A stretch of DNA of 56,292 bases, taken from a virus. Position 1 is the stretch's first letter, and each line of letters begins with the position of its first letter. Below the pieces are notes generated by a model that was not told the origin of the DNA, searched no databases, and saw only the letters and a program-made list of their open reading frames with translations. Location of the stretch: the IMG/VR virus record IMGVR_UViG_3300025168_000103, positions 1 through 56,292 of that record; one strand, written 5' to 3'. The position numbers and the translations under genes are program-made. Positions 7,144-15,116 of this stretch are shown one piece after another.

Positions 7144-8169
7144 TTATTCTTCATCAGTAGGAGAGCCTGGAGACTGTTCTCCTCCTCCTCCAGATTCTAT
7201 GGTTGTTCCAATTGTTCCTCCTGTTAGTGGAGTAAATCCTCCTGGTGGAGTTTGTGTTGTTGGCATACCTGGGTCTGGGTTTATTCCTTCACAACCACTT
7301 CTTAAACATTCTTGTTTAGTTTCATATTGACCTGACGCTCCATATACTTCTACGCATTTAAATCCAAACTTAGGATGGTCTCCTATTTGTACACAATCCC
7401 AAGATGTAGCATGTATAAAACTTTTACAACATGTAGGCTCCTCTTCTGGATAATTTAACATTGAATATATTGTAGCGCTCATCATGCTAGTTGTCATATA
7501 AGTACCATTCCAATAATATTGTCCTACCTGAATAGGCCAGGGTTGTGGTGTTGGATTTCCTGTTGGATTAGGAATAAGAGGATGACCTCCTATATAATGT
7601 CTTCCTACATATTCTAGACATAGTTTATTTCCTGAACCTGAACCTCCAATAGTGTTGCTCAAACACATAGGAGTTGGATGATTACTACCAACACTATTAG
7701 TCAATCCTATCCAAGGGGCTTGTTGCTCACAACAATTAAATTCTATTTTGTCCCCTACATTTATAGGCCCTATACTCTGCACCGCCCAATCATAAAAATA
7801 ATTTGTGTAATAATAATCAGTAAGTGGTAAGTACCCAGATGGAGTAGGGCTTGTTACATTATAAGCCCACGTTGTTCCAGTCCAATATCGTGTACAAAAT
7901 GGATTTCCAAAAAAAGAAAAAGGGCCTACAGTGTTAGGAGTGTAAGTGTTTACCCCAGGAAAATTACATGATGGTTTTCCTGCCCATGTAGTATTATTAT
8001 AATTTTGTGGCCATTCTGTAATTTTAAAATGATTACAAACCCTCCATATATGTAATCCCCAAAAATTACTTGGTGGATTCTTTTTACTAAATTCAGGACT
8101 TTCCCATATATGTCTAGGTCCTGGAGCGTCTGGATGACCACATTCGTAATAATCTTCTTTAAATTCCAT
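7144..8169 (-). CDS. Cys/Trp-rich protein, paralogue A
   Basis: This 341-residue protein is rich in Cys, Trp, Tyr, Pro, Gly and Asn and shares much of its length with the adjacent gene. Shared landmarks are GPINVGD, a CC pair, and a cysteine module SWDCVQIGDHPKFG.KCVEV..G.GQY.TK..C followed by NPDPGMP and a Pro/Gly/Thr-rich tail. Short modules of the type DC...C.....G.GQY.T...C are familiar to me from extracellular proteins of marine Bacteroidota. There is no signal peptide, so it is more likely a virion surface or fibre component than a secreted protein. Binding to host glycans is possible but unproven. Confidence 0.55.
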   Translation of the reverse strand: MEFKEDYYECGHPDAPGPRHIWESPEFSKKNPPSNFWGLHIWRVCNHFKITEWPQNYNNTTWAGKPSCNFPGVNTYTPNTVGPFSFFGNPFCTRYWTGTTWAYNVTSPTPSGYLPLTDYYYTNYFYDWAVQSIGPINVGDKIEFNCCEQQAPWIGLTNSVGSNHPTPMCLSNTIGGSGSGNKLCLEYVGRHYIGGHPLIPNPTGNPTPQPWPIQVGQYYWNGTYMTTSMMSATIYSMLNYPEEEPTCCKSFIHATSWDCVQIGDHPKFGFKCVEVYGASGQYETKQECLRSGCEGINPDPGMPTTQTPPGGFTPLTGGTIGTTIESGGGGEQSPGSPTDEE

Positions 8170-8172
8170 ATC

Positions 8173-8874
8173 TTAAGGTGTTGGGGGGTTTAATGTTGGT
8201 CCTCCGCCTGGCATTCCTGGGTCGGGATTTTGTGGAACTTGTTGACTACAAGGAGAGTTGATGCAATCTGTTTTTGTAGGATACTGTCCTCCTATACCTT
8301 GTATTTCTACACACTTGTATCCAAATTTTGGGTGGTCTCCAATTTGCACACAATCCCAACTTGTTTTTATAGATGTGTTAGGAAATGATTCACAACAAGG
8401 TCCTCTGTGTATATTGTATCCTGGAACAGGATTACTAGAAGGAGCTCCTAAAGTTGTATATGTTTGTGGGCTCATATAATAATGACCTTTATACACAAAG
8501 CATATTTTTGTAACCGCATAGACATTTCCAAGACTACAACCAGCGTAATTATATGCCTGTGTATCAAAAACTATCTGGTCCCCTACATTAATTGGTCCAA
8601 CTTGAGAAACAGCGTAATGATAAAACGCATCATAGTTAGAAGGATAATTTGGATTTAAAGGATTTCCTGGGTGAGAAAAAGCTCTTGGCCACCATTGATT
8701 AGGGTCATCTGAACATAAAAAACTAGTGTCATACCAACCTGGAGCAGTGTGATTACGATAATTTGGGTTAACAGAATCACTCCATACAGCGCATACACAC
8801 CATTGATGTTCAGGTCCCCATACAGAAGATTCTGACATTAATATTTTATCCTTAGATTCGTATAGGTAACTCAT
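8173..8874 (-). CDS. Cys/Trp-rich protein, paralogue B
   Basis: This 233-residue protein is a shorter paralogue of the next gene downstream, three bases away. It shares AVSQVGPINVGD, a CCESF element and the module SWDCVQIGDHPKFGYKCVEIQG..GQY.TK..C, followed by the same NPDPGMP sequence and a Pro-rich end. The pair arose by tandem duplication and has since diverged, mostly in the first half, while the C-terminal Cys module is kept almost unchanged. That pattern would suit a conserved assembly or anchoring module carrying a variable recognition part. Its start is coupled by ATGA to the preceding small gene. Confidence 0.55.
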   Translation of the reverse strand: MSYLYESKDKILMSESSVWGPEHQWCVCAVWSDSVNPNYRNHTAPGWYDTSFLCSDDPNQWWPRAFSHPGNPLNPNYPSNYDAFYHYAVSQVGPINVGDQIVFDTQAYNYAGCSLGNVYAVTKICFVYKGHYYMSPQTYTTLGAPSSNPVPGYNIHRGPCCESFPNTSIKTSWDCVQIGDHPKFGYKCVEIQGIGGQYPTKTDCINSPCSQQVPQNPDPGMPGGGPTLNPPTP

Positions 8875-9029
8875 TTTTTATAAGGAAATAATTTATTTAA
8901 TTTTTTTCTTCTTTTATCACAACCACAATCTTCACTTATTATTTTAACATATTTAGTAATACCACTTCTTGTAATAACTTTCTCTAAAGTATCACCTAAA
9001 CCTTCCGACTTTTTATCTTTTTCCTCCAT
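8871..9029 (-). CDS. 52-residue phage protein with CGCDKRR motif
   Basis: This short gene begins inside the end of the nuclease gene (17-base overlap) and ends in an ATGA overlap with the Cys-rich paralogue B gene. The product has an acidic-basic N terminus (MEEKDKKSEGLGDTLEKV), a Lys/Ile-rich middle, and ends EDCGCDKRRKKLNKLFPYKK. I recall the GLGDT.EK and EDCGCD.R...LN.LFPY pattern in small proteins of many Bacteroidota phages, where function is unknown. The two closely spaced cysteines could bind metal. Confidence 0.65.
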   Translation of the reverse strand: MEEKDKKSEGLGDTLEKVITRSGITKYVKIISEDCGCDKRRKKLNKLFPYKK

Positions 9030-9381
9030 GGTATTCTACTGCATGTCCTTCTCTAATTAATAATTCATTTAAGCTTTCTATAGTTAATTTTTCTTGTCCA
9101 TCTACCATGTCTAAAAATATTTCTCCTAAACATCTACCAAACTTACCTATACCATGAGAGTGTAATTGTATATTCTTACATCCCTCTAATAATTGTTTAA
9201 CTCTGTCTTTAGCCGCTAATCCTCTTGCTTTTTCTTCTAAATCTTTAGTTCTAGATTCTGGAGCGTTTATCCCCATAAATCTAACTCTTTTCTTTACTTT
9301 AATATCAAAACCTAAATCTATCTCAGCGTCGATAGTATCTCCATCAACTACTTTTAATACAGAAATTTTATAGTTATACAT
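9013..9381 (-). CDS. Staphylococcal-nuclease-like (thermonuclease) protein
   Basis: This 122-residue protein has the SNase fold signature: VVDGDTIDAEIDLG (D13, D15), RVRFMGINAPESR with R34 and E42, and FGRCLGEIF with R83, equivalent to the arginines and glutamate of the nuclease active site. The metal-binding Asp that usually precedes the APE segment is Asn39 here (INAPE), a change I also recall from other phage members. The enzyme would cut DNA or RNA with calcium. There is no signal peptide. It is coupled by TAATG to the outer-membrane barrel gene, so it may degrade host nucleic acid or act against competing DNA; that is inference. Confidence 0.8.
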   Translation of the reverse strand: MYNYKISVLKVVDGDTIDAEIDLGFDIKVKKRVRFMGINAPESRTKDLEEKARGLAAKDRVKQLLEGCKNIQLHSHGIGKFGRCLGEIFLDMVDGQEKLTIESLNELLIREGHAVEYHGGKR

Positions 9382-10415
9382 TATCTTATTACGTAATTAA
9401 TTCCTAATTTAAAATTATACCATTCTCTATTCCAATATTTATTGTACTTTCCTTCTACAAAAATACCTACTTGTTTATTAATTTTTTTACCAAATATAGC
9501 TCCACCTGAATAATCATACCATTGTCCTCCTATAAAATTATGATACGCATATTCGTTACCGTCATCGTAATGATAAGGCATTAAATTACCCCAAGAATGT
9601 AACCAAAAATCTTTTTTGTAATAATAGTAATCAAATCCTAATACTAAAGAATGGTTCCAAATACTATTTAATTTGTTTCTTTTACTTACTGTGTAATCAT
9701 ATAATACTTCAGGTATTACTACTTGTTCCCAAACGTCTGAAGAATAAGCAACTATATTACCTTCTGGATTATAATATATTTCGTGATACACATCTACATT
9801 GTAACCTTCTTCTAATGCTAAATATGTATAGTGTATATTACCGTTATCTAATTTCCATTCTTCTAAAGGGTCGTATCCATAAGGCTCAGATATTCTTTGT
9901 ACAGCTCCAATATTAAACGAAAGATTGTTGTTGTAACTATACCTATATCTTTGTGAGCCTTCAAAGTATTCTACATCAGCAAATCCATCTTTTAAATATT
10001 CAATTTTAGCGTTCCAGTTATCTGCTACATATCTTATAAAATGATGTTGGTCTAAATACTCTACACCTTCTTGTCTTTTATAATTTAATTCAAATAAAAA
10101 CTCCGTTCCTTTTATTTTACCTATTGTAGCTGCGTCACTATAATTAGACTCACTTCCATCGTAAAATGTATTAGCTTTGTTTTCATATCCAAATCTAGCT
10201 ATTTTTCTTACGCCTAATGTAACATTGTAATCATAAGGTGTTTGTACAGTAGTAGTAGTTAATCCTTCTGTTATAGAGAATACATCTATATCAGATACAG
10301 ATGTACCTCCATTTATAGCTCCGTAAAATGTAGAAAATTTAAATTGATTTTTTAAATTTTGAGCATTAACTATAGTTGTTAATATTAAAAATATATATAA
10401 TAATAATTTTCTCAT
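9381..10415 (-). CDS. Outer-membrane beta-barrel protein with signal peptide
   Basis: This 344-residue protein begins with a clear Sec signal peptide (MRKLLLYIFLILTTIVNAQ, cleavage after Ala18 or Gln19). The rest alternates aromatic-rich beta strands and polar turns (many Tyr, Trp, Asn, Asp) and ends YNFKLGINYVIR, the type of terminal strand recognised for insertion into the outer membrane. It should be a porin-like or OmpA-like barrel. A phage-encoded barrel could mask the receptor and block superinfection, or alter permeability before lysis; both are inferences. Its neighbours are a LamG-like protein upstream and a nuclease downstream, in one operon. Confidence 0.65.
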   Translation of the reverse strand: MRKLLLYIFLILTTIVNAQNLKNQFKFSTFYGAINGGTSVSDIDVFSITEGLTTTTVQTPYDYNVTLGVRKIARFGYENKANTFYDGSESNYSDAATIGKIKGTEFLFELNYKRQEGVEYLDQHHFIRYVADNWNAKIEYLKDGFADVEYFEGSQRYRYSYNNNLSFNIGAVQRISEPYGYDPLEEWKLDNGNIHYTYLALEEGYNVDVYHEIYYNPEGNIVAYSSDVWEQVVIPEVLYDYTVSKRNKLNSIWNHSLVLGFDYYYYKKDFWLHSWGNLMPYHYDDGNEYAYHNFIGGQWYDYSGGAIFGKKINKQVGIFVEGKYNKYWNREWYNFKLGINYVIR

Positions 10416-11222
10416 TTAATAGTCTTGTCCATTTATATAAGTATACATATCACTTCTTTGTGAATCACTCAAGGCTGTTCCTTTCCAAACAAGAACATCT
10501 TTAAATACTCCTTCTGTTGGTAATGCAGTGTCAGCAGCACACCCTATATTATTTAAAGTAAAAGCATCAGAATCTCGACGAGCAGATGCATCATTATTCC
10601 AAAACTTATCAGTGTAATTTCCTCCATGTATATGATACGTTAAGTTTCCTGTACTTCCATCTTTTCTAGTAAGAGTATGAATATAATAAGTATCAGTAGC
10701 TAGGTCATCTTCTCCTTCGTCAAATTCAATTATAGGGTTATTTCCTCCTATAAAAACCCCTACTCTTGTAGAGTCTGTCCATTTAATTACTTCTTTTGCA
10801 GCACTTCCTATTAACCCCATAGCCGTGCTAAAGTCTGTCAATTTAACTCTTATCATAATAGTAAAATCTTCATTTGCTTCAATATTATTTTCTCCCCCTA
10901 CATTTGTCACCATGTTTAAATGGGTATCAGCGGTATCATCAGGCCATACTAGTCCTCCAAAATCAGCCGAGTCAGTTTCCCAGTGCGGTTTTCTATCTGG
11001 TGAAGATGTCTGAGAAGCGTGCCTATCATTTCCTGATTGGTCGTCCCATGAATTAATATCTTCACCGTCTCGCATATTACCTGCGTCAGACGTATTACCA
11101 CTAGCAGCTGTTATACCTGTATTAACCTTAAACCAAACATCTAATCCACTTATATCAGATGGTGATACTGACCCTCCTACAATAGAAGTTTTTTTACTTA
11201 TACCTACGCCTAATCCTAACAT
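10416..11222 (-). CDS. LamG/concanavalin A-like lectin domain protein
   Basis: This 268-residue protein looks like a single concanavalin A-like (LamG) beta-sandwich: ISGLDVWFKVNTGITA, SWDDQSGNDRHASQ, then DFTIMIRVKL and a final DVLVWKG...YINGQDY. This form, with W.D.SG....A, is common in carbohydrate-binding domains of Bacteroidota and their phages. There is no signal peptide, so it may be a virion adhesin binding host polysaccharide. The first 40 residues, beginning MLGLGVG, match the start of the 46-residue protein at 14976-15116, which appears to be a truncated copy. It lies directly before the barrel gene and after the large repeat protein gene. Confidence 0.65.
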   Translation of the reverse strand: MLGLGVGISKKTSIVGGSVSPSDISGLDVWFKVNTGITAASGNTSDAGNMRDGEDINSWDDQSGNDRHASQTSSPDRKPHWETDSADFGGLVWPDDTADTHLNMVTNVGGENNIEANEDFTIMIRVKLTDFSTAMGLIGSAAKEVIKWTDSTRVGVFIGGNNPIIEFDEGEDDLATDTYYIHTLTRKDGSTGNLTYHIHGGNYTDKFWNNDASARRDSDAFTLNNIGCAADTALPTEGVFKDVLVWKGTALSDSQRSDMYTYINGQDY

Positions 11223-11250
11223 TTATTATTTTTTAATATTAATATTTTCT

Positions 11251-13929
11251 TCATCTCATATATTTTTTATCTACACTACCGTCATTATATATGTAAAATA
11301 ATAACTGTCTTTTATGTCCCGTAACTGGCCTACCTAGTATATCTGTAATCATTATTAATTCTTTATTATATCTTTTAGGTAGCGGGCCTATCCAAGTTCC
11401 TTTACAATAATTATATGTTGCTTGACATATAGTGTCCCACTCGTTTTCACAACAATATTTGTCTACATCAATCACCCAGGCATAGCAAGGGTCGTTTAAC
11501 CAATAGGGAATGCCTGGGCCAGTGATACAGCCAGCATCATAGAGACAAGAACTACTATCGTTAATATTAGCAAGAACATTATAATTAAATGATGTTTGGT
11601 CCATACACCCTTCAACAATATCCACACACGAACCATTTTCAGTATTAGCTGCTGAATCATAGTTAAGAGCAGTACTGTCGGTACAACCATACACATAATC
11701 AATACAACTAAAATCTTCTGTATTGGCTTGGGCATTGTAATTAATAGCACTAGGGTCAGTACAACCATAAATGAAAGGAACGCAAGAGTTATTGTCAACA
11801 TTAGATAAGGGATTATAATTAAACATAGAACTGTCTGTGCAACCATAGATAGGTAACACGCAGCTGAAATCATCTGTATTACATGAGTCACAATAATTCA
11901 ATGCAATTGGGTCGGTACACCCTAGTATAACGGGTACACAACTTCCATTATCTACATTTGCTAGTAAGTTGTAATTAAAAGCTAAAGAATCCATGCATCC
12001 ATATACAGGTAATATACAACTAAAATCGTCAACATTACAACTATCGCAATAGTTTAGAGATGTAGGGTTAGTACATCCGTAAATATAAGGAATACAACTA
12101 TTGTTGTTGGCATTAGCTAGAGGGTCGTAATTAAACATACTAGAGTCTGTACAACCATAAGAGTATGGTATACATGAGTTGTTGTCTGTATTAGCTAATG
12201 AATTATAATTATACATAGTAGCGTCCATACATCCATATATAAATGGTATACAAGAGCTGTCATCTGTGTTTGAGCTAGGAGAATAGTTCCACATTGTAGA
12301 ATCTGTACACCCTAGAATAACCCCTATACAACTACCATCATCTGTATTGGCAAGAGGATTGTAATTTATAGCAATAGAACTCATACATCCATATACTATA
12401 GCTATACATGGAGAGGTAGTATTAGCGTTAGGATTATAATTAAAAGCTAAGGGCTGCATACATCCTACAACTACTGGTATACACCCACCGTTATCTACAT
12501 TAGCTGTAGAATCATAGTTAAACGATAATGAATCAGTACACCCAAATAAAGCCAATGTATTACAACTTCCATCATCTATATCTGCAATATATCCTTGAGT
12601 GTAGTATGTTAAATACGCAGGAGATACACATCCTGGATTATAATAACATATATCTGATGTATTAGCACCTGTATTATAGTTATAAGCAGTAGAATCCATA
12701 CATCCTATTACCACAGGTATACATTCATTACCACAATAAGTTGTTCCTGTGTAATTATAAAAAGGTATTATTGGATTAGAGAATCCCCCAGGAACATGTA
12801 AAGTAGTGTCTCCTGAAGAACTAACTAATATAAATCCACATTCTATTGCAGTCCCACTAGCTTGAGAGTTAACAAAGAACTTAGCTTTTATTGTTTCAGG
12901 AGAATTTAATGTTAAATAAAAAGTCTGACTGCTTCCGTATCCTAAAATATAAGACGTTGTATCATCTTGCATTATGTCTAATCTACTTCCCACCCATCCG
13001 TTACCAGCTAAATCAAATAAAGTTAATGTATATGTACAACTATCTATATAATCCATAGTATTAGCTATAGAATTGTAGTTAAACATAGTTGAATCTATAC
13101 ATCCATAAACCTTTAATGTTACACAACTACTGTCGTTTTGAGTTGCTAAAGGATTATATTCTACATAATTATCATCCATACAACCTAAAATAGGTACTGG
13201 AGGAGGACATGTATCTGAGATAAATGTATGTGTAGTATCTGTACCGTAATTTGCAACATCTCCATATACCAATGTATCCCCACATTGCATAAAATAATAC
13301 GAACCATCATTACCTCCCCACAAACTACCAGACAACCCATCTCCATATGAATCATACATAGTTAGACTCACCTCTCCTAAAGGTAAACAAACATTCTCAA
13401 ATTGAGGTTCGTAATCTGGAGCTGTTGAATAAGGACCTCCTGCATACAATAAACTACCTGTAGAATCATGTATCTCCCAAGTAGTTTCGCTTTGAAATTG
13501 GTCTAAATTTATATTAAGTATTGACGGAACGCAAGTTGATAAAACTGGAGGACCGTTACATGGAGGTATAGTTCTATTAGATATTAATCCTGTTGTAAAA
13601 GATGGGGTAGGATAATTAACTATTGTGTCTCCACAAATAGAAACAAAGTAACTTCCAGGTGAAGATATGCCGTCACCATAACTATCGTATATAACAAAAG
13701 AAATATTAGTTAAACTGTCAGGTATGTATAATGTATCGGTATAAGATGAATCTGATTGTGTATAATATCCATAGTTTACCTGTCCCAATATAGTACCGTA
13801 TAAACTATCAGCATGTAACACCCATCTAGTTTCGTTAGGATACCCGTCTGTATTTATGTGTATAATGGTCTCTTTTTGGCTAAACGCTAATAAAGGTACA
13901 AATAATAATAATAATAATAATTTTTTCAT
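11251..13929 (-). CDS. Exported Cys-repeat protein with T9SS-type C-terminal signal
   Basis: This 892-residue protein starts with a Sec signal peptide (MKKLLLLLLFVPLLAFSQ). Two N-terminal modules carry YDSYGDG (residues ~85 and ~190), typical of secreted Bacteroidota proteins. Then come 17 repeats of about 26 residues, GCxDxxxxNYxxxANxDxxSC, with two Cys each; the last 13 are in tandem. One beta-rich spacer (DLAGNGW...) separates repeats 2 and 3. After them lies a Cys-rich knot (YCCENEWDTIC) and a final ITDILGRPV...LLFYIYNDGS.DKK, which strongly resembles the short C-terminal domain that directs proteins through the type IX secretion system. Host-surface display or secretion is therefore predicted. 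It could instead be a virion adhesin, but the two targeting signals argue against that. Confidence 0.75.
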   Translation of the reverse strand: MKKLLLLLLFVPLLAFSQKETIIHINTDGYPNETRWVLHADSLYGTILGQVNYGYYTQSDSSYTDTLYIPDSLTNISFVIYDSYGDGISSPGSYFVSICGDTIVNYPTPSFTTGLISNRTIPPCNGPPVLSTCVPSILNINLDQFQSETTWEIHDSTGSLLYAGGPYSTAPDYEPQFENVCLPLGEVSLTMYDSYGDGLSGSLWGGNDGSYYFMQCGDTLVYGDVANYGTDTTHTFISDTCPPPVPILGCMDDNYVEYNPLATQNDSSCVTLKVYGCIDSTMFNYNSIANTMDYIDSCTYTLTLFDLAGNGWVGSRLDIMQDDTTSYILGYGSSQTFYLTLNSPETIKAKFFVNSQASGTAIECGFILVSSSGDTTLHVPGGFSNPIIPFYNYTGTTYCGNECIPVVIGCMDSTAYNYNTGANTSDICYYNPGCVSPAYLTYYTQGYIADIDDGSCNTLALFGCTDSLSFNYDSTANVDNGGCIPVVVGCMQPLAFNYNPNANTTSPCIAIVYGCMSSIAINYNPLANTDDGSCIGVILGCTDSTMWNYSPSSNTDDSSCIPFIYGCMDATMYNYNSLANTDNNSCIPYSYGCTDSSMFNYDPLANANNNSCIPYIYGCTNPTSLNYCDSCNVDDFSCILPVYGCMDSLAFNYNLLANVDNGSCVPVILGCTDPIALNYCDSCNTDDFSCVLPIYGCTDSSMFNYNPLSNVDNNSCVPFIYGCTDPSAINYNAQANTEDFSCIDYVYGCTDSTALNYDSAANTENGSCVDIVEGCMDQTSFNYNVLANINDSSSCLYDAGCITGPGIPYWLNDPCYAWVIDVDKYCCENEWDTICQATYNYCKGTWIGPLPKRYNKELIMITDILGRPVTGHKRQLLFYIYNDGSVDKKYMR
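11530..13185 (-). repeat. 17 repeats of ~78 bases encoding GCxD...DDGSC units
   Basis: The coding repeats run from the ILGCMDD unit near 13185 down to the last SSCLYD unit near 11530. Repeats 5-17 are directly adjacent with a period close to 26 codons; repeats 2 and 3 are split by a spacer of about 110 residues. Conserved positions are the two Cys, the NY pair, Ala-Asn and an Asp/Asn-rich turn before Ser-Cys. Synonymous differences between units are large, so the array is old or under diversification, not a recent expansion. Two units (GCTNPTSLNYCDSC and GCTDPIALNYCDSC) carry extra Cys pairs. Confidence 0.8.
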
Positions 13930-14279
13930 TAGAAGTCTTCCATTAATAACTCCTCAACATATTCTTGTAATTCTTCTCTTGTAGCTGTCATTTTAAAACT
14001 TACATCAGCCTGATATCTTTTCACTTCCTCTCCATCTTTAAAAATAATAATTGTAGGTACAACTACTACTTTATGTTTCTTTTGTAATTTTGGGTTAGCA
14101 GATATATCAATATACGTTACTTCACAGTCAGTTAAATCTCCAACCCACTCAGCTTTATTTGGATTGTTCCATTCAGCATTAAAATGAGTTACTACTACTT
14201 GACTAAAAGACATTCCAGCTATTAGCATAAATACAATAATTAACATGTAAGCTGTCCATATCTTGTAAATTGGCTTCAT
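13929..14279 (-). CDS. Exported thioredoxin-fold protein lacking the CxxC cysteines
   Basis: This 116-residue protein has an N-terminal signal peptide or anchor (hydrophobic to about residue 24, ending GMSFSQ) and then a thioredoxin-like fold: VVVTHFNAEW at the active-site strand, VTYIDISANPKL, and VVVVPTIIIFKDGEEVKRY with the cis-proline loop. Where thioredoxins have WCGPC this protein has WNNPN, confirmed in the DNA as AAC AAT CCA AAT. It therefore cannot do disulfide chemistry and is more likely a binding or processivity-type domain in the periplasm. Its 3' end overlaps the start of the T9SS-type repeat protein gene (TAATG), and its start overlaps a membrane-protein gene. Confidence 0.7.
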   Translation of the reverse strand: MKPIYKIWTAYMLIIVFMLIAGMSFSQVVVTHFNAEWNNPNKAEWVGDLTDCEVTYIDISANPKLQKKHKVVVVPTIIIFKDGEEVKRYQADVSFKMTATREELQEYVEELLMEDF

Positions 14280-14599
14280 CTATTATAAAGCTTATCCTCT
14301 ATCTTTTCAAGAGTTTTTTTCATTTCTTCTACATCTGACTGTGTGGTTATAATAGTCTGACGAATCATCTGGTCTTTCATATCAAACTCCATTCTGCTAA
14401 TTTCAGCTTCAGGTATATCTTTTAGTATTTCTTCTTTAATAATATTAACGTCTACAGGCACAGGACTTTCTTTAGCTTCTTGTATTTCAGACATAAGTGA
14501 GTACCATCCACCTACAACAACAGCTATACCAGCTGCTATCATTCCCATTGTTTTAACACTCATTTTAAATGTAGTGTCTTCATTTAATTCTTTAGCCAT
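14276..14599 (-). CDS. Single-span membrane protein with coiled coil
   Basis: This 107-residue protein has a short polar N terminus, one membrane span at about 16-36 (MGMIAAGIAVVVGGWYSLM) and a long charged helix predicted to form a coiled coil to the C terminus. The topology resembles inner-membrane spanin or holin-accessory proteins of phages, with the coiled coil reaching into the periplasm. It lies between another small membrane protein and the thioredoxin-like protein, overlapping both. A spanin-type role in the last step of lysis is possible, but no outer-membrane lipoprotein partner with a lipobox was found. Confidence 0.5.
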   Translation of the reverse strand: MAKELNEDTTFKMSVKTMGMIAAGIAVVVGGWYSLMSEIQEAKESPVPVDVNIIKEEILKDIPEAEISRMEFDMKDQMIRQTIITTQSDVEEMKKTLEKIEDKLYNR

Positions 14600-14801
14600 T
14601 AAATAACATTTTTGTAACTATTCCTATTATACTTGTAAAAAACACACCTAACCATATTCTTGCAGATTTTCTAAATGAAGTGTTTTTATTAATACGAGCA
14701 ATTGTTCCATCATCAGGGTCTAATAATCTTTTTTTTATTTCCCTAATATCTTGCTTAAGTTCTACTAACTCAGCATGCAATTGTTCGTTAGTCATTTTCA
14801 T
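14592..14801 (-). CDS. Small coiled-coil/membrane protein, XhlA-like
   Basis: This 69-residue protein begins with an amphipathic coiled-coil helix (NEQLHAELVELKQDIREIKKRLL) and ends with one membrane span (WLGVFFTSIIGIVTKMLF). The order helix then C-terminal span, and the size, are those of XhlA-type haemolysin/holin-associated proteins of phages. It may add a second membrane-acting component to the lysis system, far from the 3TM holin gene in the same operon. Its start is coupled by TAATG to the preceding gene, and it overlaps the next by 8 bases. Confidence 0.5.
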   Translation of the reverse strand: MKMTNEQLHAELVELKQDIREIKKRLLDPDDGTIARINKNTSFRKSARIWLGVFFTSIIGIVTKMLFNG

Positions 14802-14974
14802 TAGATTTCTAATCCTAAATTAAATATCATTAATCTAAATCTTTTAGATGTACATTTTTTATCACAAAATAAACAAGCTTTAATTTCTAAAACTGTAAAT
14901 GTACCTAATCTAAAATTAAACTCATATTTTTGTTTTTTGTTTCCCGATTTGTATCCGTTTATCCAATTTATCAT
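14801..14974 (-). CDS. 57-residue Cys-containing hypothetical protein
   Basis: This short gene begins two bases after the stop of the LamG-fragment gene and ends in a TAATG overlap with the XhlA-like gene. The product is basic and beta-rich (YEFNFRLGTFTVLEIKACLFCDKKC), has CLFC and a further Cys nearby, and ends in hydrophobic residues (LMIFNLGLEI). The three cysteines could bind zinc. No family was recognised. The coupled junctions support translation. Confidence 0.5.
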   Translation of the reverse strand: MINWINGYKSGNKKQKYEFNFRLGTFTVLEIKACLFCDKKCTSKRFRLMIFNLGLEI

Positions 14975-14975
14975 T

Positions 14976-15116
14976 TTATTTATTTTTTATAAAATTAAGC
15001 GCAGATGTTATATTTGTATTATACTTAAACCAATGAGCTAATCCTGAGATACTTGTTATATCCCAAGCAGAGCCTGCCTTCATCGCATATACTAGTCCTG
15101 TTGACAGTCCTAACAT
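14976..15116 (-). CDS. 46-residue truncated copy of the LamG protein N terminus
   Basis: This 46-residue product begins MLGLSTGL and contains SISGLAHWFKYNTNITSA, which matches the start of the 268-residue LamG-like protein at 10416-11222 (MLGLGVGI, DISGLDVWFKVNTGITAA). It then ends after NFIKNK, so the beta-sandwich is missing. Either it is the remnant of a duplicated LamG gene or a kept N-terminal module, perhaps a virion-attachment peptide shared by both. Its start overlaps the preceding gene by TAATG, so it is probably still translated. Confidence 0.55.
   Translation of the reverse strand: MLGLSTGLVYAMKAGSAWDITSISGLAHWFKYNTNITSALNFIKNK

Noticed and set aside
7128-7154. Upstream start at 7154 for the small Gly/His-rich protein
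   Set aside because: The nine extra residues are Lys/Asn-rich leader-like sequence overlapping the preceding gene; ATG at 7127 gives a better fit.
11530-13185. Possible CRISPR array from regular ~78-base repeats
   Set aside because: Repeats are protein-coding, imperfect, in a single reading frame with paired Cys codons, and have no unique spacers.
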